A DNA stretch of 64,000 nucleotides from Acinetobacter sp. ANC 5054 (GCF_002135295.1 NZ_NEGG01000013.1:57359-121358); one strand, 5' to 3'. Numbered from the stretch's first letter, positions 38,151 through 48,885 are shown. Program-made: numbers and translations. The notes: generated by a model from the letters alone, not told the origin.

Positions 38151-38474
38151 ATGGCGGCTTTATCTATTCAAGAGCGTAAACGCTTACGTCAAATTGGTCA
38201 CACTTTAAACCCAGTAGTTATGGTTGGTGATAAAGGCTTATCTGAAAGCGTTGTTGAAGAATTAAACCGTGCGTTAAACGACCATGAACTGATCAAAGTT
38301 AAAGTGGTTGCTGAAGATCGCGAAGCTCGTGCAGCACTTATTACAGAAATTGCGACAACATCTGAATCAGAAGTGGTGCAAACCATTGGTAAAATTGCAT
38401 TGCTTTACAGAAAAGCTGCGAAACAAAATGCAAAATTATCAAATCTTGTTCGTTACGCTCATTTATCTAACTAA
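38151..38474 (+). CDS. yhbY: Ribosome assembly RNA-binding protein YhbY
   Basis: This 107-residue single CRM-domain protein has KRLRQIGHTLNPVVMVGDKG and NRALNDHELIKVKV, followed by the GKIALLYRK end of the domain. It associates with the precursor of the 50S subunit in E. coli. It is divergent from rlmE-ftsH with a TGCTATACT extended -10 element about 30 bases upstream. The DOMON-like gene follows after eight bases and is probably co-transcribed. Confidence 0.94.
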   Translation: MAALSIQERKRLRQIGHTLNPVVMVGDKGLSESVVEELNRALNDHELIKVKVVAEDREARAALITEIATTSESEVVQTIGKIALLYRKAAKQNAKLSNLVRYAHLSN

Positions 38475-38482
38475 GCGTACGC

Positions 38483-39022
38483 ATGGCAAGTTTCGAACTG
38501 AGTGCTTTTGATCGCCGCTTTCAAGCCATTTCATTGGTTGGCGCGATTGAACAACAAAGCCCATATACATTAAATGTGGGTTTTTGGATAAGAGATCCCA
38601 ATCAATTGATTCAGTGGCCCGAATTGGTCTCTGCGCATCCTCGTGTAGATTTTTTATGGGAACAAACCTGTCTTGAAGTTTTCATTGGTGTGCGTGATGA
38701 GGACTTTTATCGTGAAGTAAACCTCTCCCCTTCACAAGCATGGCAGGCTTACCAATTTGAAGAATATCGCTATCCAGAAGATATGCCGCCACAAGCTGCT
38801 TACGATATTAAACTGAACCAGTTGAAACGGACGCACTATGGTATCAATGTTAGTCTCGATCTGACTGAATTTATGTTGAAACATAAATTAAAATGGGAAG
38901 ACCTGTTTATTGGTTTGACTGCTGTACTGAAAACGCCACAAGGTGAACAGTACTATGCCATGCAACACAGTAGCCCAAATGCTGATTTCCATAACAAGCG
39001 TGATTGGCTACATACGTTCTAA
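38483..39022 (+). CDS. DOMON-like domain protein
   Basis: This 179-residue protein is the type annotated as DOMON-like in Acinetobacter: a beta-sandwich pattern with YTLNVGFWIRDPNQLIQWPE, then FLWEQTCLEVFIGVRDEDFY and VNLSPSQAWQAYQFEEYRYP. These resemble carbohydrate- or heme-binding sandwich domains. There is no signal peptide, so it is probably cytoplasmic. It begins eight bases after yhbY. Function not established. Confidence 0.75.
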   Translation: MASFELSAFDRRFQAISLVGAIEQQSPYTLNVGFWIRDPNQLIQWPELVSAHPRVDFLWEQTCLEVFIGVRDEDFYREVNLSPSQAWQAYQFEEYRYPEDMPPQAAYDIKLNQLKRTHYGINVSLDLTEFMLKHKLKWEDLFIGLTAVLKTPQGEQYYAMQHSSPNADFHNKRDWLHTF

Positions 39023-39031
39023 TCATGATCT

Positions 39032-39066
39032 AAAGCAAAAGGTTCAACCTTTTGCTTTATTTTTTT
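39032..39066 (+). terminator. Terminator of yhbY operon
   Basis: AAAGCAAAAGGTT and AACCTTTTGCTTT form a long stem followed by ATTTTTTT. Confidence 0.85.
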
Positions 39067-39118
39067 GCACGCGTTACTGAACTTACCCTTGAATAAAAAG
39101 GTAAAAACAAATTACTAA

Positions 39119-39265
39119 TTAAAATAATAATACATGCTGCTCATTGCTCAAAAACCCACAGACAAAGTCTGACATAAACACAGTACAGAATCGACCTAAC
39201 CATGTATCAAATAAAAAGAACATCGCTATGGTCCAAAACATAGTAATTCCACCCAGTCTTTCCAT
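39119..39265 (-). CDS. Possible 48-residue membrane peptide
   Basis: An open frame starts at an ATG preceded by AAAGAGAAATATAA. The peptide MERLGGITMFWTIAMFFLFD continues with a hydrophobic, Cys-containing stretch (GRFCTVFMSDFVCGFL) and ends NEQHVLLF. One membrane helix is likely. It is the only plausible coding content in the 460-base gap between the DOMON-like gene and the coiled-coil gene. Small size means chance cannot be excluded. Confidence 0.35.
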   Translation of the reverse strand: MERLGGITMFWTIAMFFLFDTWLGRFCTVFMSDFVCGFLSNEQHVLLF

Positions 39266-39380
39266 TTATATTTCTCTTTATGTATTGTTTTTATTTTTTA
39301 AAAAATGAGCAAATGTTGCTTTCGCTAATAAAACTGATTTTCATGCTTTCATTGAATATAAAATCAGTTATAGGAATAAC

Positions 39381-39410
39381 ATAAAAAAACATAAAAAAAC
39401 ATAAAAAAAT
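39381..39410. repeat. Three tandem copies of ATAAAAAAAC
   Basis: A ten-base unit is repeated three times (the last ends AT), immediately beside the terminator of the coiled-coil gene. Confidence 0.85.
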
Positions 39411-39428
39411 GAGGATATTGCATCCTCA
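39403..39428 (-). terminator. Terminator of the coiled-coil gene
   Basis: The minus-strand stem TGAGGAT / ATCCTCA with loop GCAAT is followed by seven T contributed by the A-rich repeat. Confidence 0.75.
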
Positions 39429-39483
39429 CCTTTTTGACTATTAATTAAGCTAAAATAGAAAAGCTTACATAGAGCGATATCAA

Positions 39484-39969
39484 TTAGCTCTTAAGATCAG
39501 TTGTTTTATCCGTAATGTCAGCTTTAACAGGAACCACTTTTTTCCACGCTTCTAAGGTATGTTCTTTAGAGCGTTTAAAGGTTTCGCTTAGTTGTTCTTT
39601 ATGCTTGCCTGAAATTTGTGTTACATCTTCTTTCAGTTCTTTGCCAAGCTTAGAGAGATCCTCAATGACGTTATTGAATTCAGTTTTTACAAATTCTTTC
39701 AACTCACCTAAATCTTTCTGCGAATTACCAAACTGCGCTTTGATTTGATCCAATTTTTGCAATACATCTTGCTTCAACTGTCGCAGCTGATCTTGCACAC
39801 TGGCATTCAATTGTTTTGCTTCTGCTTCGAGCTTATCTTTGCTTTCTGACACTGCTTCTGTTGCCTGAGTCGTTGCTTCTTTTGCAACTTGTTCAAGCTT
39901 TTCAGCACCTTCGACAACGACTTCTTTCAGGGTAGATTTAGTCGCCGCTTGTTTTTGTTGTGTAGCCAT
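39484..39969 (-). CDS. Coiled-coil protein, phasin- or LEA-like
   Basis: This 161-residue protein, rich in Lys, Glu, Gln and Ala, has continuous amphipathic helix throughout (KLEQVAKEATTQATEAVSES, FVKTEFNNVIEDLSKLGKEL). It has no signal peptide, no membrane segment and only one Trp. This composition is shared by phasins, YtxH-like and LEA-like proteins, and I cannot choose among them. No polyhydroxyalkanoate genes are in the window to support a phasin role. It stands alone with its own terminator. Confidence 0.65.
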   Translation of the reverse strand: MATQQKQAATKSTLKEVVVEGAEKLEQVAKEATTQATEAVSESKDKLEAEAKQLNASVQDQLRQLKQDVLQKLDQIKAQFGNSQKDLGELKEFVKTEFNNVIEDLSKLGKELKEDVTQISGKHKEQLSETFKRSKEHTLEAWKKVVPVKADITDKTTDLKS

Positions 39970-40143
39970 GACTGTATACCTATAGTTTTTGGATGACAGC
40001 CACTACCTTAGCCTGATTTGATAAATTTTAATTTATGATTTGTCTGACAATAATTAAATGCTTACATTTTTTAACGCAAAAGCAAAACCAAACTTTGCGC
40101 TGAAATGCAAGTGCTTTATCTGCGATATTAACAATTATTACGA

Positions 40144-40172
40144 TGGACTTTTAAAGGTTTTCTGCGTATAAT
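40144..40172 (+). promoter_or_regulatory. Promoter of carAB
   Basis: TGGACT (40144-40149), a 17-base spacer and a perfect TATAAT (40167-40172), with TG upstream of the -10, predict a start near 40179 and a leader of about 100 bases. The remaining bases back to 39970 hold nothing else I can support. Confidence 0.65.
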
Positions 40173-40186
40173 GCCGTGTTAAGTTC

Positions 40187-40254
40187 AAGCGAGCAGACAT
40201 AGGGAGGGTAGGTTTTAAAGCAGCCTTCCTTTTTTTTCGTCTACTCGCTTTTTT
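40187..40254 (+). promoter_or_regulatory. Nested hairpins with T-runs: candidate carAB attenuator
   Basis: The outer stem AAGCGAGCAGAC (40187-40198) pairs with GTCTACTCGCTT (40239-40250) at 11 of 12 positions and runs into TTTT. Inside it, GGGAGG (40202-40207) can pair with CCTTCC (40224-40229), followed by eight T. Both look like intrinsic terminators lying between promoter and carA, so they could end transcription early. No leader peptide with a clear start was found. Confidence 0.5.
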
Positions 40255-40280
40255 ACAGCCTAAATTTCAGGAGCTTTGGT

Positions 40281-41420
40281 TTGAGCACCCCAGCAATTTT
40301 AGCCCTTGCCGATGGTACTATTTTTAAAGGTACTTCAATTGGCGCATCGGGTAGTACGACTGGTGAAGTCGTTTTCAACACTGCCATGACTGGCTATCAA
40401 GAAATTTTGACTGACCCTAGTTATGCACAACAACTTGTGACCCTAACTTACCCACATATTGGTAATACAGGTTGTAATGATGAAGACGCTGAGTCAGGTC
40501 GAATTCATAAGGTATGGGCAAACGGATTGATCATTCGTGACCTACCTTTATTGCATAGCAACTTCCGTGCTGAGCAATCACTTGGTGATTACCTTGAACA
40601 ACACAATGTTGTTGCTATTGCAGATATTGATACTCGTAAATTAACGCGTATTCTGCGATCAAAAGGTGCGCAAAACGGCTGCATCCTTGCAGGCGAAAAC
40701 ATCACAGAAGAAGAAGCTCTAGCTAAAGCGCGCGCATTCGGCGGTTTGAATGGTTTAGATCTTGCGAAAGAATGCTGTGACCCTGAAGGTTATGAGTGGA
40801 CTGAAGGCTCTTGGGCTCTTGGTAAAGGTTTCTCTCAACCAGAACTTAAATTCCATGTTGTTGCATACGATTACGGTGTCAAAACCAACATCTTACGTAT
40901 GCTCGCAGACCGCGGTTGTAAATTAACTGTAGTACCTGCACAAACTCCTGCTGCTGACGTGCTTGCACTTAATCCAGATGGCGTGTTCCTTTCGAACGGC
41001 GCCGGCGATCCAGCTGCATGTGACTACGCAATTAAAGCTGTAAAAACAATTGTAGAAACCACAGAGATTCCGGTATTTGGTATTTGTTTAGGTCACCAAA
41101 TTCTTGCACTTGCATCAGGTGCAAAAACTATGAAAATGCCTCATGGTCACCATGGTGCCAACCATCCTGTACAAAATCTTGAAGATGGTACAGTGATGAT
41201 TACTTCTCAAAACCACGGCTTCGCAGTAGATACAGACACGCTACCAGCTAACTTGAAAGCTACGCACAAATCATTGTTCGATCAAACCTTACAAGGTATG
41301 CATCGCACTGATAAACCGGCGTTCAGTTTCCAAGGTCACCCAGAAGCAAGCCCTGGTCCACATGACTGCGCACCATTGTTCGATCATTTCATCGAACTTA
41401 TCGAAGCATCTAAGAAGTAA
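40281..41420 (+). CDS. carA: Carbamoyl-phosphate synthase small (glutaminase) subunit
   Basis: The 379-residue protein has an N-terminal CPSase small-subunit domain ([20 protein letters not shown]) and a class I glutamine amidotransferase domain with nucleophile C269 in [16 protein letters not shown], completed by H353 and E355 in [13 protein letters not shown]. It hydrolyses glutamine and channels ammonia to CarB for arginine and pyrimidine synthesis. The start is TTG, set by CAGGAGC eight bases upstream. carB follows after 13 bases. A hairpin leader precedes it. Confidence 0.96.
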   Translation: MSTPAILALADGTIFKGTSIGASGSTTGEVVFNTAMTGYQEILTDPSYAQQLVTLTYPHIGNTGCNDEDAESGRIHKVWANGLIIRDLPLLHSNFRAEQSLGDYLEQHNVVAIADIDTRKLTRILRSKGAQNGCILAGENITEEEALAKARAFGGLNGLDLAKECCDPEGYEWTEGSWALGKGFSQPELKFHVVAYDYGVKTNILRMLADRGCKLTVVPAQTPAADVLALNPDGVFLSNGAGDPAACDYAIKAVKTIVETTEIPVFGICLGHQILALASGAKTMKMPHGHHGANHPVQNLEDGTVMITSQNHGFAVDTDTLPANLKATHKSLFDQTLQGMHRTDKPAFSFQGHPEASPGPHDCAPLFDHFIELIEASKK

Positions 41421-41433
41421 TTAAGGAAGCATC

Positions 41434-44400
41434 ATGGCTAAACGTACAGACATTAAAAGCATCTTAATTATTGGTGCTGGTCCGATTGTGATCGGTCAGG
41501 CATGTGAGTTTGACTACTCAGGTGCTCAAGCATGTAAAGCCCTTCGTGAAGAAGGCTACCGCGTTATTTTGGTGAACTCTAACCCAGCGACCATTATGAC
41601 TGACCCTGCTATGGCAGACGCAACGTACATCGAGCCGATTACTTGGCAAACTGTAGCTGCAATCATTGAGAAAGAACGCCCAGACGCAGTTCTTCCTACA
41701 ATGGGTGGTCAAACAGCATTGAACTGTGCGCTTGCACTTGATGCCAACGGTATTTTAGAAAAATACAATGTTGAATTGATTGGCGCGACGAAAGAAGCAA
41801 TCGAAAAAGCGGAAGACCGTAAACTTTTCGATATCGCAATGCGTAAAATCGGTTTGGAATGCCCTCGTGCTGATGTTGCAGAAAGCATGGAACACGCACT
41901 TGAAATTCAAGCACGTTTTGGCTTCCCTGTGATTATCCGTCCATCATTCACGATGGGTGGTTCAGGTGGTGGTATTGCTTACAACCGCGAGGAATTCATT
42001 GAAATCTGTGAACGCGGTTTCGATCTTTCTCCAACCAAACAATTATTGATCGATGAATCTTTAATTGGTTGGAAAGAGTACGAAATGGAAGTTGTTCGTG
42101 ACAAAAACGACAACTGTATCATTGTATGTACCATTGAAAACTTTGACCCAATGGGCGTGCACACTGGTGACTCAATCACTGTTGCTCCTGCGCAAACATT
42201 GACAGACAAAGAATTCCAGCTTTTACGTAATGCATCTTTAGCTGTACTTCGTGAAATTGGTGTTGAAACTGGCGGTTCTAACGTTCAGTTCGGTATTAAC
42301 CCGAAAGACGGCCGTATGGTTGTGATCGAGATGAACCCACGTGTTTCTCGTTCATCTGCACTTGCATCTAAAGCAACAGGTTTCCCAATTGCGAAAATCG
42401 CTGCGAAATTAGCTGTTGGTTATACCCTTGATGAGTTGAAAAACGACATCACTGGCGGTACAACACCTGCATCTTTCGAACCAGCAATTGACTATGTTGT
42501 AACGAAGATTCCTCGTTTTAACTTCGAGAAATTCCCGCAAGCTGACGCAACTTTAACGACTCAGATGAAATCTGTGGGTGAAGTGATGGCTATTGGCCGT
42601 AACTTCCAAGAGTCTGTACAAAAAGCACTTCGTGGTCTTGAAGTTGGCGCATGCGGTTTTGATGAAAAAATCGCTGTGGGCACTGAAGGCGCACGTGAGA
42701 AAATTCTTGTTGAATTGAAAGTTCCAGGTCCAGAGCGTATTTGGTACGTGGGCGATGCATTCCGTCACGGCTTTACTTTAGATGAAGTATTTGCTGCGAC
42801 TAACATCGACCGTTGGTTCTTAATTCAAATCGAAGACATCATCAAAACTGAAAACCAAATCAAAACTTTAGGTTTTGGTGATTTGAATGCGGACAACATC
42901 CGTTCATTCAAACGTAAAGGTTTATCAGATCTTCGCATTGCGGGCTTGATGGGTATTTCACAAAAACAATTCCGTAAACACCGTTGGAACTTGGGCGTAA
43001 CCCCTGTTTACAAACGCGTTGATACATGTGCTGCAGAGTTTGAATCTGATACAGCTTACATGTACTCAACTTACGATGAAGAATGTGAAGCGAATCCATC
43101 GAACCGTGACAAAATCATGGTGATTGGTGGCGGTCCTAACCGTATTGGTCAAGGTATCGAATTCGATTACTGCTGTGTACACGCTGCCCTTGCAATGCGT
43201 GATGACGGTTATGAAACCATCATGGTGAACTGTAACCCTGAAACAGTTTCTACAGATTACGACACTTCAGATCGTTTGTACTTCGAACCAATTACGCTTG
43301 AAGACGTACTTGAAATCGTGCGTATCGAGAAGCCTAAAGGCATTATCGTTCAGTACGGTGGTCAAACTCCGCTTAAATTGGCTCGTGCTTTGGAAGAAGC
43401 TGGTGCGCCAATTATCGGTACATCACCTGACGCGATTGACCGTGCAGAAGACCGTGAACGTTTCCAACAAATGATTCAACGTCTGCAACTTCGTCAACCA
43501 AACAACAGCATCGTAAAATCTGCTGAAGAAGGTATGGCAGAAGCGGCAAAAGTTGGCTACCCACTTGTAGTACGTCCTTCTTATGTACTTGGTGGTCGTG
43601 CGATGGAAATCGTATACAACGATGACGAATTGAAACGCTACCTACGTGATGCAGTTCAAGCATCGAACGAAGCACCTGTTCTTCTTGACCACTTCCTAGA
43701 CGACGCGATTGAAGTTGACGTGGACTGCGTATCTGACGGTAAAGACGTTGTGATTGGCGGTATCATGCAGCACATCGAACAAGCAGGTATTCACTCAGGT
43801 GACTCTGCATGTTCTATTCCTCCTTACTCTTTATCTAAAGATGTTCAGGACGAAATGCGCCGTCAAACTGTCGCTATGGCAAAAGAGCTTGGCGTAATCG
43901 GTTTGATGAATGTACAGTTTGCGGTTAAAGGCACTGACGTATACATCTTAGAAGTGAACCCACGTGCATCACGTACAGTTCCGTTTGTTTCTAAATGCAT
44001 CGGTGAGTCTTTAGCGAAAGTGGCTGCGCGTTGTATGGCGGGTCAATCTCTAGTGTCACAAGGTTTCACTTCAGAGATTATTCCTGAGCACTTCTCTGTG
44101 AAAGAAGCTGTGTTCCCATTCAACAAATTCCCTGGCGTTGACCCAATTCTTGGCCCTGAGATGAAATCTACAGGCGAAGTGATGGGCGTTGGTAAAACAT
44201 TTGGTGAAGCGTTCTATAAAGCTGTACTTGGCTCAAATGACCGTTTACCAGGCCTACCAACAGAAGGCGAAGTGAAACACGCATTCTTATCTGTTCGTCA
44301 TTCTGACAAGCCTCGTGCCGTGGGTATTGCGAAACAGTTAACTGACCTTGGCTTCAAAGTGATCGCTACTGGCGGTACTTATGATGTAATTAAAGAAGCA

Positions 44401-44664
44401 GGTATTGAATGTGAGCGTGTGAATAAAGTGACTGAAGGCCGTCCTAATATCGTGGACCGCTTGAAAAATGGCGAAGTTCAGCTCATTATCAATACAACTG
44501 AAGGCAAACAGGCTCAAGAAGATTCATTCTCGATCCGTCGCTCTGCGCTACAAGGTAAAGTGTATTACACAACTACCTTGAATGGTGCTGATGCAGTATG
44601 CCAAGCTTTAGCAATTAAATTGCCGATGGACGTATACCGTCTGCAAGACCTAACTAAAGGTTAA
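41434..44664 (+). CDS. carB: Carbamoyl-phosphate synthase large subunit
   Basis: The 1076-residue protein has two homologous ATP-grasp halves: the first begins [20 protein letters not shown] and the second [20 protein letters not shown]. Phosphate-binding loops [14 protein letters not shown] and [14 protein letters not shown], and a C-terminal MGS-like allosteric domain (about 940-1076; [18 protein letters not shown]) complete the usual layout. It makes carbamoyl phosphate from bicarbonate, ATP and ammonia from CarA. A strong terminator follows. Confidence 0.97.
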   Translation: MAKRTDIKSILIIGAGPIVIGQACEFDYSGAQACKALREEGYRVILVNSNPATIMTDPAMADATYIEPITWQTVAAIIEKERPDAVLPTMGGQTALNCALALDANGILEKYNVELIGATKEAIEKAEDRKLFDIAMRKIGLECPRADVAESMEHALEIQARFGFPVIIRPSFTMGGSGGGIAYNREEFIEICERGFDLSPTKQLLIDESLIGWKEYEMEVVRDKNDNCIIVCTIENFDPMGVHTGDSITVAPAQTLTDKEFQLLRNASLAVLREIGVETGGSNVQFGINPKDGRMVVIEMNPRVSRSSALASKATGFPIAKIAAKLAVGYTLDELKNDITGGTTPASFEPAIDYVVTKIPRFNFEKFPQADATLTTQMKSVGEVMAIGRNFQESVQKALRGLEVGACGFDEKIAVGTEGAREKILVELKVPGPERIWYVGDAFRHGFTLDEVFAATNIDRWFLIQIEDIIKTENQIKTLGFGDLNADNIRSFKRKGLSDLRIAGLMGISQKQFRKHRWNLGVTPVYKRVDTCAAEFESDTAYMYSTYDEECEANPSNRDKIMVIGGGPNRIGQGIEFDYCCVHAALAMRDDGYETIMVNCNPETVSTDYDTSDRLYFEPITLEDVLEIVRIEKPKGIIVQYGGQTPLKLARALEEAGAPIIGTSPDAIDRAEDRERFQQMIQRLQLRQPNNSIVKSAEEGMAEAAKVGYPLVVRPSYVLGGRAMEIVYNDDELKRYLRDAVQASNEAPVLLDHFLDDAIEVDVDCVSDGKDVVIGGIMQHIEQAGIHSGDSACSIPPYSLSKDVQDEMRRQTVAMAKELGVIGLMNVQFAVKGTDVYILEVNPRASRTVPFVSKCIGESLAKVAARCMAGQSLVSQGFTSEIIPEHFSVKEAVFPFNKFPGVDPILGPEMKSTGEVMGVGKTFGEAFYKAVLGSNDRLPGLPTEGEVKHAFLSVRHSDKPRAVGIAKQLTDLGFKVIATGGTYDVIKEAGIECERVNKVTEGRPNIVDRLKNGEVQLIINTTEGKQAQEDSFSIRRSALQGKVYYTTTLNGADAVCQALAIKLPMDVYRLQDLTKG

Positions 44665-44680
44665 TTAAGTTACAGATAAG

Positions 44681-44711
44681 ACCCGCCACCTTATCGGTGG
44701 CGGGCTTTTTT
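44681..44711 (+). terminator. Terminator of carAB
   Basis: The GC-rich stem CCCGCCACC / GGTGGCGGG is followed by CTTTTTT. Confidence 0.92.
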
Positions 44712-44757
44712 ATTTTCTAAACCTGTATTTTTACAAACCAATTTATGAGGGACAACA

Positions 44758-45234
44758 ATGCAACGTTATCCTATGACTCCCGAAGGCAAGGTTGCCTTAG
44801 AGAAAGAATTACATCAATTAAAAAGTATTGACCGTCCGCGTATTACGGCTGCGATTGCAGAAGCACGTGAACATGGGGATTTGAAAGAAAACGCGGAATA
44901 CCATGCTGCCCGTGAGCAACAAGGTTTCTGTGAAGGTCGTATCCAAGATATCGAAGGTAAATTGGGTGCTTGCCAAGTTGTTGATGTTGCTACACTTGAG
45001 CAAAATGGCCGTGTTGTATTTGGTGTCACTGTAACCATTGAAAACTTGGACACTGAAGAGCAAAAAACTTATAAAATCGTGGGCGATGACGAAGCAGACT
45101 TTAAGATCAACAAGATCTCTGTGAACTCTCCGATTGCTCGTGGCCTTTTAGGTAAAAACGAAGGCGACGAAGCAAAAATCACAACACCACAAGGTGAAGT
45201 TGAGTACGAAATTGTGAAAGTTGCATACATTTAA
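44758..45234 (+). CDS. greA: Transcription elongation factor GreA
   Basis: This 158-residue protein starts [20 protein letters not shown] and has the acidic coiled-coil tip [20 protein letters not shown]. It ends with the FKBP-like domain ([20 protein letters not shown]). It rescues backtracked RNA polymerase. It follows carB, the gene order known from Pseudomonas and Acinetobacter, but behind its own terminator-separated region, with a GAGGGAC ribosome site. Confidence 0.96.
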   Translation: MQRYPMTPEGKVALEKELHQLKSIDRPRITAAIAEAREHGDLKENAEYHAAREQQGFCEGRIQDIEGKLGACQVVDVATLEQNGRVVFGVTVTIENLDTEEQKTYKIVGDDEADFKINKISVNSPIARGLLGKNEGDEAKITTPQGEVEYEIVKVAYI

Positions 45235-45239
45235 TACAC

Positions 45240-45268
45240 TAAGGGCTGATTAATCAGCCCTTTTTTTA
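45240..45268 (+). terminator. Terminator of greA
   Basis: The stem AGGGCTGATT / AATCAGCCCT is followed by seven T. Confidence 0.88.
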
Positions 45269-45278
45269 TTTTAATAAT

Positions 45279-45755
45279 ATGATAATTAAATCTTTTTTCA
45301 ATACGACATTATTAACCATTTTACTACTTCCCTTGGCGATCTATTTCACCCTCGTAAAGGAAGGTATTCTCACTTTCAGCATCGGGCTATTTCTATGTTT
45401 TGTTTGTTATAGCATCTTTTTCTATAAACAAAATAAGAAAAATCCAGATGATTTGTCAGGCAGTATCATATCTTCTTTTGCCTTTGTTGCTCCAATTTTG
45501 TTCTTAGGAATATGGGCTCAAATGACATCACTAACCAGTCGAAATTTTGAAACATACTTAGAACAACATCAATGTGAAAGCACCAACAAAAGATATAAAT
45601 ATACGGTATCTAAATGTGAAAACAAGGTTTGTAAAAGTGTACCCGCCTCAGATATTGTGTATTACTGCGACTCCTCACAGGAAAGTATGTATGAAACTAA
45701 ATATAAAAAACTTTATGGTCCTAAATATGGAATTTGGGATGATCAACTTGATTAA
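45279..45755 (+). CDS. Hypothetical membrane protein with Cys-rich C-terminus
   Basis: This 158-residue protein has three hydrophobic helices (about 8-28, 32-50 and 65-88), then a 70-residue hydrophilic part with four cysteines (HQCESTNKRY, SKCENKVCKS, YYCDSS) that could form disulfides outside the inner membrane. I do not recognise the family. It begins just after the greA terminator without a clear ribosome site. Lower GC than carAB/greA and unknown relatives suggest accessory DNA. Confidence 0.55.
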   Translation: MIIKSFFNTTLLTILLLPLAIYFTLVKEGILTFSIGLFLCFVCYSIFFYKQNKKNPDDLSGSIISSFAFVAPILFLGIWAQMTSLTSRNFETYLEQHQCESTNKRYKYTVSKCENKVCKSVPASDIVYYCDSSQESMYETKYKKLYGPKYGIWDDQLD

Positions 45756-45887
45756 CTAAAACTTATCGCTCATTTCACAAAAAAATTTAACTCACAATAT
45801 AGTCCATCTCTTGCGTATCAAATCGCCATTGTTTAAATGCTTTTTTCTTTTAAAGTGTAAGAAAATAAAATTTTAAGTGGATATATT

Positions 45888-46760
45888 ATGAAAGCAGGAC
45901 GAGTCAGTCGAACAGCGCAAGCGGCGGCTGCCATACGTGCGAATCATTATTTATATGCAAATGATCCTGTCTTTGTAGACCCCTATGCATTTCACATGAC
46001 AAGTGCTCTTTGGCGAAAAATACTTTCGAGTCGTAAATTCATAAAGGCGTTAAACTCCAGCATTCCCAATCAGACTTTTGGTTTACTTACTGCACAGGTT
46101 GTTGCGCGTTCTCGCTTTGCTGAAGACATGCTTGAACAAGCAATCAAAAATGGCTTACAGCAATATATTTTAGTTGGTGCGGGACTTGATTCCTTTGTTT
46201 TACGTTTGGCTGAAAAATACCACCAGATAAATTTTTTAGAGCTTGATCATCCTGATACTCAAACATTGAAAATTAAAACCCTAAAGCAATTAGGGCAAAT
46301 TCCAAGCAATGTAGAATTTGTCAGCATTGATTTTGAAAAAGAAAACTTAATGACTGCTTTGCAACGCAGCACTTATCAACTTGAACAACCTGCATTTTTT
46401 TCATGGCTTGGAACAACGCATTATTTAAAGCCTGAAACCACAATTGCAACTTTAAAAACCATTTCTAACTTTGCAGCCAAAAGAAGTGAACTGGTTTTGG
46501 ATTATTCTATTTCCTATCAGAATTTGAGAGGGATAGAGAGAATAGGTACATTCGCTGTGTCAAAATTCACGCAGTATTTAAGCGAGCCAATCATTGGGTC
46601 TTTTAACCCAACTAGATTGCATCATATCGTTTCAACATTGGGTTTTAGTGTCGTTGAAGATTTATCAGGTCATGACATTACAAAGCGTTATTTTACAAAT
46701 CGTGCAGATGGTATTCGTCATACGCAAGCCACACACCTACTCCATCTAAAGATTACTTAG
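45888..46760 (+). CDS. Class I SAM-dependent methyltransferase (leucine carboxyl methyltransferase family)
   Basis: This 290-residue protein starts GRVSRTAQAAAAIRANHYLY, with the SAM-binding motif QYILVGAGLDSFVLRL and FLELDHPDTQTLKIK, typical of the bacterial branch of the leucine carboxyl methyltransferase family often involved in modifying small molecules. The substrate is unknown. The gene stands alone, 70 bases before the acetyltransferase gene on the same strand, so the two may form one transcript. Confidence 0.8.
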   Translation: MKAGRVSRTAQAAAAIRANHYLYANDPVFVDPYAFHMTSALWRKILSSRKFIKALNSSIPNQTFGLLTAQVVARSRFAEDMLEQAIKNGLQQYILVGAGLDSFVLRLAEKYHQINFLELDHPDTQTLKIKTLKQLGQIPSNVEFVSIDFEKENLMTALQRSTYQLEQPAFFSWLGTTHYLKPETTIATLKTISNFAAKRSELVLDYSISYQNLRGIERIGTFAVSKFTQYLSEPIIGSFNPTRLHHIVSTLGFSVVEDLSGHDITKRYFTNRADGIRHTQATHLLHLKIT

Positions 46761-46831
46761 GCTTTTTCAAGTCGACATTTACAGTCAGTCAGATAAAATA
46801 GCGCAGTGCATCGTTAAACGAATTATGTTCT

Positions 46832-47458
46832 ATGTCTGAAAAGTTGATTAATTCTCCTGTGAATCACTGGTGTGAATTTGAGTTCATCTCTAAAACGGTG
46901 AAGAACCCGAATATTCACATTAAGGGAAATTATTCTTATTATTCGGCATATTGGGATCAGGGCTTTGAACGTTGCGTCGTGCGTTATTTGCATGATAAAC
47001 CTGCAACTTCAGAGAAACCGATTGATCAGCTCCATATTGGCAATTTCGTCTGTTTTGGCGCTGAGTGCGTGATTATGATGGGTGGCAACCAATTGCACCG
47101 TACAGACTGGATTTCCGCTTTTCCGTTTGATACACGCAGTTTCGTGCCTGCTGGTGACACAATCATTGGTGATGGCTGCTGGATTGGTTCACGCGCCATG
47201 ATTATGCAAGGTGTAACGCTTGGCGAAGGTGCTGTGGTGGCTACAGGTGCAGTCGTCACCAAGGATGTGCCCCCATATGCTGTTGTTGGCGGTATACCTG
47301 CAAAAATTATTAAATACCGCTTTCCTGATGAAGATATAAAAAAACTGCTTTCCCTTAAGCTCTATGACTTAGATGAAAAGCAGTTTTTAAAAATGCGCGA
47401 AAAGTTGCAGACGGATGATTTGCAAGGATTATTAAATCATTTTAGAAACAAAAGTTAG
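46832..47458 (+). CDS. CatB/Vat-type hexapeptide acetyltransferase
   Basis: This 208-residue xenobiotic acetyltransferase has the N-terminal [16 protein letters not shown], left-handed beta-helix repeats ([40 protein letters not shown]) and the loop [18 protein letters not shown], which holds the catalytic His of the CatB/Vat group. Members acetylate chloramphenicol or streptogramins, or unrelated substrates. Resistance is not shown by sequence alone. The stop codon overlaps the stop of the converging KAP gene. Confidence 0.85.
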   Translation: MSEKLINSPVNHWCEFEFISKTVKNPNIHIKGNYSYYSAYWDQGFERCVVRYLHDKPATSEKPIDQLHIGNFVCFGAECVIMMGGNQLHRTDWISAFPFDTRSFVPAGDTIIGDGCWIGSRAMIMQGVTLGEGAVVATGAVVTKDVPPYAVVGGIPAKIIKYRFPDEDIKKLLSLKLYDLDEKQFLKMREKLQTDDLQGLLNHFRNKS

Positions 47459-48885
47459 ATGCCCCGCTTAATATAATTTTCCCAATCCGAAGCAAATTCA
47501 CTAGAGTGCGTAAAATTAATAATAGAGAAGTTTTCCAAACCTTCTCTCAGGTAATGCTCTTTTGTAGTTTTATCTTGTGATTTCTCTGAATCATTATAAG
47601 CAGCAATCACTTTATTTAATAATGGGTTATCAACTTTAAGTTCTCTGATCAAAATCAACTTGTACCACTCACTGTTTGTTATTTCATCATAACGACCACT
47701 CCATGTAGAAAGACCATGCTTACGTGCAAATACATAGACATCTCCTCTTAAATCATTGATTAATTTATCAGAGATTTTTTTCAAGAAGGTTTTAAAATTA
47801 TTTTCTTTGATTGAGCCAATCAAAAACATTATTAAAATTAAATTCTTTGAATCACTTTCAGTTCGAAGTAACGCATATTGATTAATACGTTTTATTAATT
47901 CTCGACTATTTAATTTGAAATGCAATTGTAAATACAGTAAACAATAATAAAGTTCTGTTAGCTCATCTATTGACTTAAGTTCTCCAATTTTAAATAGCTG
48001 TTCTTTTATAATAAGTTCAAAGTTTTCACTATCTTTTGCATGCTTTAGTTCAATCGTAAAATCAATAAACTTTGTTAAATACTCCTCACCAAGACTTTCA
48101 TCATAACCATAGTTATGGCATATCACTTTCGAAAATTGAGTTTTATCCATGACCAATATAAAAACAATTTTAGGAATATCAAAAAAATGTTTAATCCGCT
48201 CAATCAAACGTATAGCAAAATCAGGGCGACATCTATCCAATTCATCAATAATAAAGACTAAAGGCTTATCTAATTTTTCTGCTAATTCAGCAAGTTCTTT
48301 CTTAAAGTCATGAATAGTTTGCTTCTCAACTTGATGATTCTCTATTTTCTTTTCAATTTTCTCCTTAACTTTCGCAGCTATTTCCTCACTTGCTGTGTCA
48401 TACAATTCTTTTCCTTCTTGATAGACCTCTTTAAAAGCTTCTCCAGCTCCGCCCAAGCCAATCCAATGCATCCCAGCTTTAGCCACAATCATTGGAATTA
48501 CAGCAGCCAATGATATTAATACTGAAGCAGTCTTAGCATTAAAATCCTTAATTTCATCATCACCAATTTCTTCTGATTCTTTAAAAGTTTGACTTATTTC
48601 AGCGGCAATAGTTAAAAAAGGATCATCTAAATAATCATTAGCAAATGCATCCAAATAAATCACGTTATGCTGTGTATTATCTAAATGCTTTGCCCAATGA
48701 CGTACAAACCACGTTTTACCTTCTCCCCAATGGGCATCCAAGGCAAGAACAGCTCCGCAATTTAAACGATCAACATAGCTTGTAAGTTGCTCTCCCAAGC
48801 GACGACGATCCCAAAGATCGCCCTCCCATGCAGTTTCAATATTTTCAAAATTATCTTTAGCCCAGTTTAATTGGTTATTCATCAT
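47455..48885 (-). CDS. KAP-family P-loop NTPase
   Basis: This 476-residue protein has Walker A in [18 protein letters not shown] (GEGKT about 54-58). A long insertion follows with two hydrophobic stretches (about 119-150; [20 protein letters not shown]) and a charged coiled region (about 150-195). Walker B is [20 protein letters not shown] (about 208-227). Membrane segments inside the P-loop domain are the mark of KAP NTPases, the group of phage-exclusion PifA and animal Kidins220. Base composition is lower in GC than the flanking acetyltransferase gene. It is a single gene; a defence role is possible but not shown. Confidence 0.85.
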   Translation of the reverse strand: MMNNQLNWAKDNFENIETAWEGDLWDRRRLGEQLTSYVDRLNCGAVLALDAHWGEGKTWFVRHWAKHLDNTQHNVIYLDAFANDYLDDPFLTIAAEISQTFKESEEIGDDEIKDFNAKTASVLISLAAVIPMIVAKAGMHWIGLGGAGEAFKEVYQEGKELYDTASEEIAAKVKEKIEKKIENHQVEKQTIHDFKKELAELAEKLDKPLVFIIDELDRCRPDFAIRLIERIKHFFDIPKIVFILVMDKTQFSKVICHNYGYDESLGEEYLTKFIDFTIELKHAKDSENFELIIKEQLFKIGELKSIDELTELYYCLLYLQLHFKLNSRELIKRINQYALLRTESDSKNLILIMFLIGSIKENNFKTFLKKISDKLINDLRGDVYVFARKHGLSTWSGRYDEITNSEWYKLILIRELKVDNPLLNKVIAAYNDSEKSQDKTTKEHYLREGLENFSIINFTHSSEFASDWENYIKRGI

